Of a DNA stretch of 64,000 bases, positions 34,174-41,652 are shown in pieces. Origin of the DNA: Pseudomonas koreensis (GTDB lineage Bacteria > Pseudomonadota > Gammaproteobacteria > Pseudomonadales > Pseudomonadaceae); assembly GCF_025447595.1 (NCBI RefSeq), contig NZ_JAOEJU010000003.1, forward strand, positions 248,001 through 312,000, in the 5' to 3' direction. The notes beneath the pieces are model-generated. The model searched no databases, had not been told where the DNA came from, and saw nothing but the letters and a program-made list of their open reading frames with translations. The position numbers and the translations under genes were made by a program. How positions within the stretch are numbered: position 1 is the stretch's first letter; every line of letters begins with the position of its first letter.

Positions 34174-35865
34174 TTAACGCGGAACCGGGTTGCAACCTGC
34201 CGCACGAGTTTCGCTGTCCGAGAGCGCAGGCCGGAACGGTTCAAGATTCCACGGCGTCTTGGCGCGGTAATTCACCAGTACGCAATTCAATTGCTGGCGC
34301 ATGCTGCCGGCGGATTTCTCGTTGTCACGCCAGTTGCCATCGGCGCCTCTGAGGGCGAACAACTGCTGGTACAAGGCGTCGATCTGCTCGTTGGGCAAGG
34401 CACGTCCGGCGGCTGTCGGCACGACGCTCAAGGTCCATTCATCCTGACGGGTGCCCGGGTCGTAGCGTTTGACCCAGTCGGCAGATGCAATGTATTGCGG
34501 CGCCTTGACCGGCAGCGGGTTGCAACCGGCTTTCGCCGCTTCCTGAGGGGTGACCACGGGGCGAAACGGCTCCAGATTCCACTCGGTCTTGCCGGGGTAG
34601 TTCTGCACCAGGCAGCTCAGTTGCTGACGCATGCTGCCGGCGGATTTTTCGTTATCGCGCCACTGGCTGTCGGCACCGCGCAGCGCGAACAACTCTTTGT
34701 ACAGAGCCTCCTGATCGCTGACCTGAATCGCCTTGCCCTGAGCGGTGGGCGTGACATTCAGGGTCCACTCGTTCTTGCCTGTGCCGGGGTCGTGGCGTTC
34801 GACCCAGTTGGCCGAGGCGATGTAGCGAGGCGCCGGAGCCGGCGTGGTTTGCCCGTTGCCAGCGGCTGCCAGATCAATCGCCTGATCCGCCGCGACGTAG
34901 CTGAAACGCTGCTCCGGTGGTTTGGTGAAGTCCAGGCGCAGGACCGGCACGCTGTACCCCTGAGCCTGGAGTTTCTTCTGGAAGTTGCGCGCACTGTTCA
35001 AGCCGTTTTCCGGTTTCGGCGGCGCCTGATCGCCGCGGGTGGCGAAGTTCTGCGTGCTGTTGACGTTGTAGATGAAGGCATCGATGTACTTCATGTTTTC
35101 GCTGCCGTCGTTGGTCGACGAAGCGTTCTTCAGCATGAATTCGTTGACCTGCGCACTGAAGGCGAAGGGGTCTTTGTTGGTGGTGTTCACCCGCGATTCG
35201 TGGACGCGGATCATCGCATTCCAGTCGCTGGGCTTTTCTGCGTTCCAGGAGCACTGGCCGTACTGGATCGGCCCTTTCATCAGGCCGGTGTACTTGTTGG
35301 TCCACTGTTCGGCGGTGGTCACGCCGGCTTCCGCGCAGGTGCCATAAGCCAGCGCGGCGTTTTTGTTGTTCATCGTTCCCTGAGCGTTGCGCGGCGGCTC
35401 GCGGCTGTCGAAAAAGCCGCAGCCATACCACTTGCGCTCGGGCCCGGTGCCGCCATCGAAGGCGTAGATGCAAGTGAAACCTTGCTCCTTGACCGGCAAT
35501 TTCAACGCCACCGCATCAGTGGGATTGCGCAGGATGAAACCGGCCGGGTGAATGAGGATGCGGGTGCTCAGGTCCTTGCGGATCCACGAGTAGGACGTCG
35601 CGCCAATCTTGATCGCGTAAGGGCTGTAGTCCCACGGGTTGAACGGCCCGTCGTTGACCATGCGCAACGTCACGCCGCTGCAGTAATAGAGCCCGCGAGC
35701 GGCGCCGGTGTCGGGCTCCTGGCAGGCATCTTTGAGGGTGTTGTAGTTGCGGTTGATGCGGTTGACGGTTTCGACCGGGTCGAGCTGTGCGGGAGCTGCG
35801 ACCGCGCCGAACGTCAGAGGCAGGAAAACGGACAGAATGAAGGACGAACGAATGGCTGCATGCAT
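34174..35865 (-). CDS. Secreted halovibrin-like protein with two tandem DUF2599-type modules
   Basis: A 563-residue exported protein (signal peptide about 1-24, ending VAAPA). The N-terminal ~340 residues resemble the related gene downstream (NRINRNYNTLKDACQE, YYCSGVTLRMV). The C-terminus is two 103-residue repeats at 348-450 and 458-560: YIASANWVERHDPGTGKNEW and YIASADWVKRYDPGTRQDEW open them, and both carry LFALRGADxxWRDNEKSAGSMRQQL and WNLEPFRP. The repeats are much more alike than either is to the single copy in the downstream paralogue, so the duplication is more recent. AAGGAG fixes the start at 35865. Possibly a secreted toxin or adhesin-like protein; function unknown. Confidence 0.65.
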   Translation of the reverse strand: MHAAIRSSFILSVFLPLTFGAVAAPAQLDPVETVNRINRNYNTLKDACQEPDTGAARGLYYCSGVTLRMVNDGPFNPWDYSPYAIKIGATSYSWIRKDLSTRILIHPAGFILRNPTDAVALKLPVKEQGFTCIYAFDGGTGPERKWYGCGFFDSREPPRNAQGTMNNKNAALAYGTCAEAGVTTAEQWTNKYTGLMKGPIQYGQCSWNAEKPSDWNAMIRVHESRVNTTNKDPFAFSAQVNEFMLKNASSTNDGSENMKYIDAFIYNVNSTQNFATRGDQAPPKPENGLNSARNFQKKLQAQGYSVPVLRLDFTKPPEQRFSYVAADQAIDLAAAGNGQTTPAPAPRYIASANWVERHDPGTGKNEWTLNVTPTAQGKAIQVSDQEALYKELFALRGADSQWRDNEKSAGSMRQQLSCLVQNYPGKTEWNLEPFRPVVTPQEAAKAGCNPLPVKAPQYIASADWVKRYDPGTRQDEWTLSVVPTAAGRALPNEQIDALYQQLFALRGADGNWRDNEKSAGSMRQQLNCVLVNYRAKTPWNLEPFRPALSDSETRAAGCNPVPR

Positions 35866-36065
35866 GACGACGACTCCTTGTCGCGCGAGATGAAACTTCC
35901 ATGAACAGCAGCGTAGTAAGCGCAACCCGGACGGTCAAACCGATGGCGCGATCAGGCCCATGGCAGCCAGCGCAAAAATCGTTTTCAACCTGTCGCCGGA
36001 ACAAGTGGCTGCTTCACCCAACCTCTTCTCGTATCATCAGCGCCTTCGCATCTGGAACGAACTGT

Positions 36066-37034
36066 GTGAAATCGCCAACTGAAAAAGCTCTGGCTACCCC
36101 TGACGGAACGAAGTGGGACGCTAGCGAGGCTGCCAATCAGCTCTCGTGGGACGACTTGCGCATCATCAAGACGCTCAGTGACTGCGGCAATCGTGCGGCT
36201 ACGGCCAAGAAGCTTGGCATCAATGTATCCACCGTTTCGCGCCGGGTGACTCAAGTTGAGCGCACGCTCGGCGTCGCGCTGTTCGATCACCGCAAATCAG
36301 GGTATCTGCTCACCGCCGAGGGTGCTGAATTGCGGGCGCTCGCCGAGCGAGTGGAGCTGGATATTGTCAGTGTCACGCGGCGTGTTTCACGTGCGGGCCA
36401 GGGCCCCCTCGGAAAACTTCGAATTACTACCAGCGATTCGTTGTTGCTGTATTTTTTCACCCCCATCATCGCGGACTTCAAGGCACTCAATGAGGGGATC
36501 ACCATCGAGGTGCTGGTAGGAAATGAAACCCTCAGCCTCGCCCGCGATGAATCGGATATCGCCATTCGGGCGACAAGAAAACCCGCGGAAAGCCTGGTGG
36601 GCCGCAAACTGGCAAACATTGCCTGGGCACCTTACTGCTCTGCCAGACAAATGACCGCCTCGCCGCTATTCGAAGAGGGCCAGGCATGGGTGTCCTACTC
36701 CGCAGCGCTCTGCGGTTTGAGGGCGACAAGTTATGTCGAAAGCAGGGTCGCTGCCGAGCGCATAGCGTACCGCACCGATTCCGTTGCGGCGGCAAGTGCT
36801 GCGATCGCGGCGGGTCTGGGATTTGGATTCCTTCCCTGCATGCTGGGCGACACCACCCCAGGGTTGGTACGCGCCGGTCCGGTGGTGCCTGAACTTCAGG
36901 ATGAGTTGTGGCTGCTGACTCACCAGGACATTCGAAAATCCTGGCGAGTCAAGGCATTCATGACCTTCTGCGCCGCTGCCGTGGCCAGTCAGAAGCCCTT
37001 GGTCGAGGGGCAGTTGGTACTCCCGGTCACCTAG
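36066..37034 (+). CDS. LysR-family transcriptional regulator
   Basis: A 322-residue regulator from a GTG at 36066 supported by GGAACG upstream. The N-terminal helix-turn-helix is LSWDDLRIIKTLSDCGNRAATAKKLGINVSTVSRRVTQVERTLGVALFDH. The LysR substrate domain follows from GPLGKLRITTSDSLLLYFF on. The effector is unknown. It is convergent with ridA (a hairpin spans its stop) and divergent from the halovibrin-like operon, so it may control either; no neighbouring metabolic operon makes the target obvious. Confidence 0.83.
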   Translation: MKSPTEKALATPDGTKWDASEAANQLSWDDLRIIKTLSDCGNRAATAKKLGINVSTVSRRVTQVERTLGVALFDHRKSGYLLTAEGAELRALAERVELDIVSVTRRVSRAGQGPLGKLRITTSDSLLLYFFTPIIADFKALNEGITIEVLVGNETLSLARDESDIAIRATRKPAESLVGRKLANIAWAPYCSARQMTASPLFEEGQAWVSYSAALCGLRATSYVESRVAAERIAYRTDSVAAASAAIAAGLGFGFLPCMLGDTTPGLVRAGPVVPELQDELWLLTHQDIRKSWRVKAFMTFCAAAVASQKPLVEGQLVLPVT

Positions 37035-37049
37035 ATCGAAACCGGGAGT
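37019..37049. terminator. Hairpin between LysR and RidA genes
   Basis: ACTCCCGGT and ACCGGGAGT form a nine-base stem across the LysR stop codon, between two convergent genes. Confidence 0.55.
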
Positions 37050-37054
37050 GTCGC

Positions 37055-37516
37055 TCAGATGTTTCGGGCGCCGATCACGGCCTTGCACACGATCTCGATC
37101 AGCTGCGGACGCTGGGCAAGTCTCGACACTCCAATGATGTTGCTCGCGCACTGGGGTCGCTCAGTGCCATAGGCCGCCTTGCGCACTTTGCCGACAACCG
37201 CGAACGCAGCATCCATGTCCAGCACGTAGAGCGTTTCCTCGACGACGTCTTGCAGGGTTGCGCCATACAAGGCGAGCAACTTCGAAATGTTGTCGTAAGA
37301 GACTCGCATCTGCTCTCCCATCGAAGAGAAATCACTAGGCTTGCCGTCGGCGTCCAGCGGCGCCGGGGCGACCAGATTTCCTTCCTCATCATGGTTGAAT
37401 TGACCTGACACGTAGATCTCGTTTCCTACCCGCCTTGCCTGCGGATAGCCATAGGCTTCTTCCCAGGGGACGCCCCAGTAGGCGGTCTGCTTGTCGAACG
37501 GTTGTGAAGCTGCCAT
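37055..37516 (-). CDS. RidA/YjgF-family protein
   Basis: A 153-residue member of the Rid family: ARRVGNEIYVSGQFNHDEEGNLVAPAPL, MRVSYDNISKLLALYGATLQDVVEETLYV, and the C-terminal RPQLIEIVCKAVIGAR. The catalytic arginine and the final Glu of canonical imine deaminases are not clearly in place, so it may be of a RidA-like subgroup with another role. GGAG six bases upstream sets the start. About 80 bases upstream lies a 22-base-spaced direct repeat that may bind the divergent AraC-type regulator. Confidence 0.8.
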   Translation of the reverse strand: MAASQPFDKQTAYWGVPWEEAYGYPQARRVGNEIYVSGQFNHDEEGNLVAPAPLDADGKPSDFSSMGEQMRVSYDNISKLLALYGATLQDVVEETLYVLDMDAAFAVVGKVRKAAYGTERPQCASNIIGVSRLAQRPQLIEIVCKAVIGARNI

Positions 37517-37594
37517 TGCATTCTCCTGCACATCAAGGATCGGGCTGATCCGTATGAGTGGGCGAATGCTAGCAATGAAATCACGCCTCCGATG

Positions 37595-37627
37595 GCGCAT
37601 AAATGAGCCCAAAGGAGCGCATAAATG
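37595..37627. promoter_or_regulatory. Direct repeat, candidate AraC-type binding site
   Basis: GCGCATAAATG occurs at 37595 and again at 37617, a 22-base period (two helical turns), between ridA and the AraC-type gene. AraC-family activators often bind such spaced direct repeats. Confidence 0.4.
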
Positions 37628-37767
37628 CCCCACCGATAAACATTTTGTTTCGTTATCTTTTGCTCGCCCTCAGCAATGACGCTGGGGAGCGCACTCGTGG
37701 CTACGGGGATACTTGAGGGACCCGAGACCTGTGCGACTGAACAGCATCGAGCCGAAAGGAAACAACA

Positions 37768-37869
37768 ATGAACAATCCTGAAACTGAAGTCCTGACTCCA
37801 CTCACGAGCCGACTGATCTTCATCGACCACCCGCCTCAGATGGCCTTCAGCGTTCAGGGATGTGTATGA
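37768..37869 (+). CDS. Leader ORF (33 aa) translationally coupled to the AraC-type regulator
   Basis: An ATG at 37768 with AAAGGA seven bases upstream opens a 33-codon frame (beginning MNNPETEVLTPLT) whose TGA overlaps the ATG of the regulator (ATGA at 37866-37869). The strong ribosome site belongs to this small frame, not to the regulator. It is either a genuine leader peptide or the N-terminus of a longer AraC protein separated by a frameshift; the following frame lacks its own ribosome site. Confidence 0.5.
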   Translation: MNNPETEVLTPLTSRLIFIDHPPQMAFSVQGCV

Positions 37870-38267
37870 TCATGGACAAATCTACCGTGGTGGCGACTCT
37901 CACACTGGCTTTGACAGGACAGCTCAAACCCTGGCAGATCAGAACGGCCAAACAACTGATGCTGGAGAGGCTGGATTCCGGTATTACCGTGACTGAACTG
38001 GCCGAAGCCTGCGCATTGTCGCGCAGCCACTTCTCCCGCATGTTCAAGGAAAGTACCAGGATGTCCCCGCAGCAATGGCTGCGTGAACAGCGGGTCATGA
38101 AAAGCAGAGCGCTATTGAAGGATTCCACGATGCTGCTGACAGAGATCGCACTGGAATGCGGCTTCTGCGATCAATCTCACTTCTGCCGCACATTTGTGAA
38201 AGCCGAAGGCATGTCACCGAAAGCCTGGCAGCAACGAGCGATCAGCCCGATTCAGGCCGTTGCCTGA
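37866..38267 (+). CDS. AraC-family transcriptional regulator, DNA-binding domain only
   Basis: A protein of about 133 residues consisting almost wholly of the AraC two-HTH domain: LKPWQIRTAKQLMLERLDSGITVTELAEACALSRSHFSRMFKEST for the first half and LLTEIALECGFCDQSHFCRTFVKAEGMSPKAWQQ for the second. It lacks the usual N-terminal ligand-binding domain. I place the start at the ATG at 37866 because it overlaps the stop of the 33-codon leader; an ATG at 37860 is also open. Targets are unknown; ridA, divergent with a direct repeat in between, is one candidate. Confidence 0.8.
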   Translation: MIMDKSTVVATLTLALTGQLKPWQIRTAKQLMLERLDSGITVTELAEACALSRSHFSRMFKESTRMSPQQWLREQRVMKSRALLKDSTMLLTEIALECGFCDQSHFCRTFVKAEGMSPKAWQQRAISPIQAVA

Positions 38268-38390
38268 AAGGGAAACGCACCACTAGCGCGCGAGCGGCTT
38301 TGGCTTGGTTATCGACCTGAATATCAATCTGTCAGGGCTGAAGCAAGCCGATGCACAAGCGTTAGTGGGGGCGGCCCATCACGTGTGCCC

Positions 38391-38606
38391 TTACTTCTTG
38401 CCACTGGCCAAATGATGGGCGACCAGCGCGTTCGCATGCCCGTGGCCCATTCCGTGCTCGGTCTTGAGCCAGGCGACCAGCTCCATGTGTTTTTTGTCGG
38501 TGATGCTGGCGAGCAGGTTCAGCCAGTGGTCGATGGGTTGGCCGTACTTCTTTTCGATTGAAGGAAAGTAGGATGCCGGGCCTTTTACTTTTGCGTCTTC
38601 GCTCAT
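38391..38606 (-). CDS. DUF4287 family protein
   Basis: A 71-residue basic protein matching DUF4287: SYFPSIEKKYGQPIDHWLNLL and MELVAWLKTEHGMGHGHANALVAHHL. GGGAG eight bases before the ATG at 38606 sets the start. Function unknown; such proteins often occur next to unrelated genes. Confidence 0.8.
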   Translation of the reverse strand: MSEDAKVKGPASYFPSIEKKYGQPIDHWLNLLASITDKKHMELVAWLKTEHGMGHGHANALVAHHLASGKK

Positions 38607-38696
38607 GCTGCAAGCTCCCTGTTTGCGATGGAATTTCATGACCCACAGATTGAAGGCCAGAACATTCACGCAGTCCAGTACAGACATGCCAGGACG

Positions 38697-39959
38697 TCAG
38701 GGCGCAATGACCGGCGGCACGGGAGTTTGCATCCCGGCGGGTTCAACACCAGACCGCGATACCGTCTCCGGCACCGCCACCCAAAGCAGCACCAGCGCCG
38801 CCATGGCCACCCCCGCCAAGGTCAGGAATGCAGCGCTGTACCCCGCCTCCTGAACCACAATCCCCGCCAGGCTGTTGCTCAACGCTGCGCCCAAACCGAA
38901 CACCGTCGAAATCGCCCCAAGGCTGACATTGAAATGCCCGGTGCCCAGCGTCAGGTCTTTCACCACCACCGGAAACAGCGCGCCGAAAATCCCCGCGCCA
39001 ATGCCATCGAGCAACTGCACCGAAACCAGCCACCACGGGTCGTTAGACAGCACATACAACATGCCGCGCAACGGCAGGATCAGAAACCCCGCCAGCAGCA
39101 ACGGTTTGCGTCCCCACAGATCGGCCTTCGCTCCCACCAGCAGCGCAACCGGCACCATCACCAGTTGCGCCGCGACGATGCAGGCGGACGTGAGTGGCGT
39201 GGCCATCTGCAGATTGGCCTGGGCCAGTTTCTGACTCACCAGCGGCAACATCGCCGCGTTCGCCAGATGAAACAGCGCACAGCAAATCGCGAACATCAGC
39301 AGCGGTCGGTTGGTGAGCAACACGGACAAGCCCGAAGGCTGCTTGCCCTGCCCCGTTGCGCTGGGCTCCAGACCTCGGGCGAGATCGTGGTCAATCGCGT
39401 CGGCCGATACGAACGAAACGGCAATCACGCTGGCCAACGCCATCACTGCCATCAGATAAAACACCGCGACCGGGCCGAACAGGTACGCGGACAAACCGGC
39501 CAACAACGCGGCGCAAGCGTTGCCCGCGTGATTGAAGGTTTCGTTGCGTCCGGTCCTTCGCGTGAAGGCACGAGGCCCGGCAATGCCGAGGGTGATCGCA
39601 CAAATGGCCGGCGCGAAAATCGAAGCAGCAGCGGCGCTGATGGCTTGCGTCAGCGCCACCAGACTGAACGACGTCACAAACGGCAGCAGCAGACAGCTTC
39701 CGGTGACCACCAACGCGGCAATCGCTATCAGCGCCCGTTTGAAGCGTGTGCTGTCGACCAGCGCGCCTGCCGGTGTCTGCGTAATGAGCGCGGCGATCCC
39801 GGCAATGGTCATCACCAGACCAATGCTCGCCGGCTCCCAGTGGTGAACCGCCAGCAGGTAGATCGCCAGATAGGGACCGAGCCCGTCACGCACGTCGGCG
39901 AGGAAGAAATTCAGGCTGTCGAGGGACAGGCTATTGCGGCGATCGAGGTGAGTGGCCAC
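38697..39959 (-). CDS. MFS transporter
   Basis: A 420-residue major-facilitator protein with twelve hydrophobic segments. It begins DSLNFFLADVRDGLGPYLAIYLL, has the loop GALVDSTRFKRALIAIAALVV and a repeat of the motif in the second half (AKADLWGRKPLLLAGFLIL). It is probably a drug/proton antiporter or a metabolite exporter. The substrate cannot be read. It is monocistronic and divergent from the CBM20 gene. Confidence 0.85.
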   Translation of the reverse strand: MATHLDRRNSLSLDSLNFFLADVRDGLGPYLAIYLLAVHHWEPASIGLVMTIAGIAALITQTPAGALVDSTRFKRALIAIAALVVTGSCLLLPFVTSFSLVALTQAISAAAASIFAPAICAITLGIAGPRAFTRRTGRNETFNHAGNACAALLAGLSAYLFGPVAVFYLMAVMALASVIAVSFVSADAIDHDLARGLEPSATGQGKQPSGLSVLLTNRPLLMFAICCALFHLANAAMLPLVSQKLAQANLQMATPLTSACIVAAQLVMVPVALLVGAKADLWGRKPLLLAGFLILPLRGMLYVLSNDPWWLVSVQLLDGIGAGIFGALFPVVVKDLTLGTGHFNVSLGAISTVFGLGAALSNSLAGIVVQEAGYSAAFLTLAGVAMAALVLLWVAVPETVSRSGVEPAGMQTPVPPVIAP

Positions 39960-40211
39960 GGGTAACGTCTTCGTTGTCGAGGTTCTGCGAGATGACTCAA
40001 CCTCCGCAAATCGAATGACCTTTTGCCGGGCGTTTTAGTTGCATGGATTGGCGGGGCGAATTTGCCCCAAAGGCAGTGCATTGCAGAAGAATTGACGAGA
40101 TCCTGGTGACACTATCGCCAAGCGCTCTAAAGAACTGTCAGTTCTGTCAGGTTACTTGCCGTCTGGCCCAGTTTACGCTGACCTCAACGACAGTGAACCG
40201 AGGCGTTCAAC

Positions 40212-40616
40212 ATGTTCCGGATTCGTCATCTACTGCCACAAGGCGTTCTCTTGCTGGCAATGCTGAGCCTGCTCAGTGCTGCACAGAGCGCCACCTTCCC
40301 ATACACCCTCTATGTGGCTTTTCAGTGCGATAACGGCCTTACAACACAGGGTTACAGCGTCTATGTGGTGGGCGCGCAGCCCGAGTTAGGCAGCTGGGAT
40401 CCGGCCAAAGCCGTAAAACTCGCCCCCACTTCCTATCCGTCATGGACCGGCACGATAACCTTCACCAGTGCGAAACCCGGTGATGACGTGGCATGGAAAT
40501 GTATCGTTCGGAACGAGACCGATCCAACCTATGTACAAATGTGGCAGCCTGGCTCTGATAATCACGTAGTGCTCGCCTTCAGCAAGACTCCGCCAAAGAG
40601 TATCGGCAGCTTCTGA
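40212..40616 (+). CDS. Secreted single-domain CBM20 (starch-binding) protein
   Basis: A 134-residue protein: signal peptide about 1-27 (ending SAAQSA) and then a lone carbohydrate-binding module of family 20, with YSVYVVGAQPELGSWDPAKAVKLAPTSYPSWTGTI, the GSWDPAKA block being the hallmark. Normally this module is attached to an amylase; here there is no catalytic domain and no alpha-glucan gene nearby. It may bind glycogen or starch in the periplasm or outside. The ribosome site (GAGG) is weak. Confidence 0.8.
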   Translation: MFRIRHLLPQGVLLLAMLSLLSAAQSATFPYTLYVAFQCDNGLTTQGYSVYVVGAQPELGSWDPAKAVKLAPTSYPSWTGTITFTSAKPGDDVAWKCIVRNETDPTYVQMWQPGSDNHVVLAFSKTPPKSIGSF

Positions 40617-40634
40617 AGTGACCAGCGCTCCCTT

Positions 40635-41519
40635 CTAACCCATCAACAACTGGCGTTCGCCTTCGCAAAGGCCCACGACATAATCCCAGACGACTCGAAG
40701 TCTGACCGACTTGTGCAACTCCCGCCGCGTGCTGATCCAGTAACTGCGCTCGATACTCTCATCCGGAAGCAACGCCACCAGATCCGGGTCCGACGCGGCC
40801 ATGTAACAAGGGAGAACCGCGATACCGAGTCCGGAACGCGCCGCCTGCTGCTGGGCGATCACGCTGGTGCTGTGAAACACCACCCGTGGATTGCGGCAGA
40901 AGCTGTTGAGAAACATCAGCTCCTGACTGAACAGCAAATCATCGACGTACCCGATCCACGCATGCCGTCCAAGATCTTCGCGACTGCGCAGCGGCGGCGA
41001 ATTGTCGAGATAGGCGCGGCTGGCATAGAGCGCGAGTCGGTAATCGGTGAGTTTGCGGGTAACCAGCATGTCCGCCGCCGGCCGTTCCAGGTGAATGCTG
41101 ATTTCCGCCTCGCGGTTGAGGATGCTGACGAAGCGCGGCACCGCCACCAGTTCCACTTCCAGTCCCGGATAGCGCTCGAACAACCCGATCATGCGACTGG
41201 CCAAAAACATGATGCCCAGCCCTTCCGTTACGCCGACGCGGATCTTGCCCAACGGTGCCGTCGATTGGGTGATTTCTTCCTGAGCGAGCAGCGCGACGTT
41301 TTCCATGGCTTCGGCATGTTTAAGCAACGCTTCCCCCGCCGGAGTCATTTCGTAGCCCTGTGCGTGTTGCACGAACAGCGCGGTGCCGAGGCTTTTTTCG
41401 ATGGCCTCGATATGCCGGGCGACGGTGGCGTGGGTGGTGTTCAGGCGGCGGGCGGCGGTGAGCAGTCTGCCGCTACGTTGCAACTCAAGAAAGAACCGCA
41501 GGTCGTTCCAGTCGAACAT
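40635..41519 (-). CDS. LysR-family transcriptional regulator
   Basis: A 294-residue regulator. The helix-turn-helix is FDWNDLRFFLELQRSGRLLTAARRLNTTHATVARHIEAIEKSLGTALF, and a substrate-binding domain follows from APLGKIRVGVTEGLG. AAGGA upstream supports the ATG at 41519. It is divergent from the GMC oxidoreductase-MFS gene pair, the standard place for a LysR activator of such an operon. In the 133-base gap, CTAACA occurs twice. Confidence 0.85.
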   Translation of the reverse strand: MFDWNDLRFFLELQRSGRLLTAARRLNTTHATVARHIEAIEKSLGTALFVQHAQGYEMTPAGEALLKHAEAMENVALLAQEEITQSTAPLGKIRVGVTEGLGIMFLASRMIGLFERYPGLEVELVAVPRFVSILNREAEISIHLERPAADMLVTRKLTDYRLALYASRAYLDNSPPLRSREDLGRHAWIGYVDDLLFSQELMFLNSFCRNPRVVFHSTSVIAQQQAARSGLGIAVLPCYMAASDPDLVALLPDESIERSYWISTRRELHKSVRLRVVWDYVVGLCEGERQLLMG

Positions 41520-41652
41520 GGCTTGTCCTTGTCGGCTATCGTCAGGGAGCGCTGTTTGAAAACGCACAGCGGCTGCGCAAAAACTAACATTCTTTTGACG
41601 AAAGCTAACAACTAGGATGACCGACAACAAAAACAATAAGCGAGGTCAGGGA

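Noticed and set aside
34102..35904. A 600-codon frame on the plus strand across the halovibrin-like gene
   Set aside because: Low-complexity shadow; the minus-strand gene has a signal peptide, ribosome site and related neighbour.
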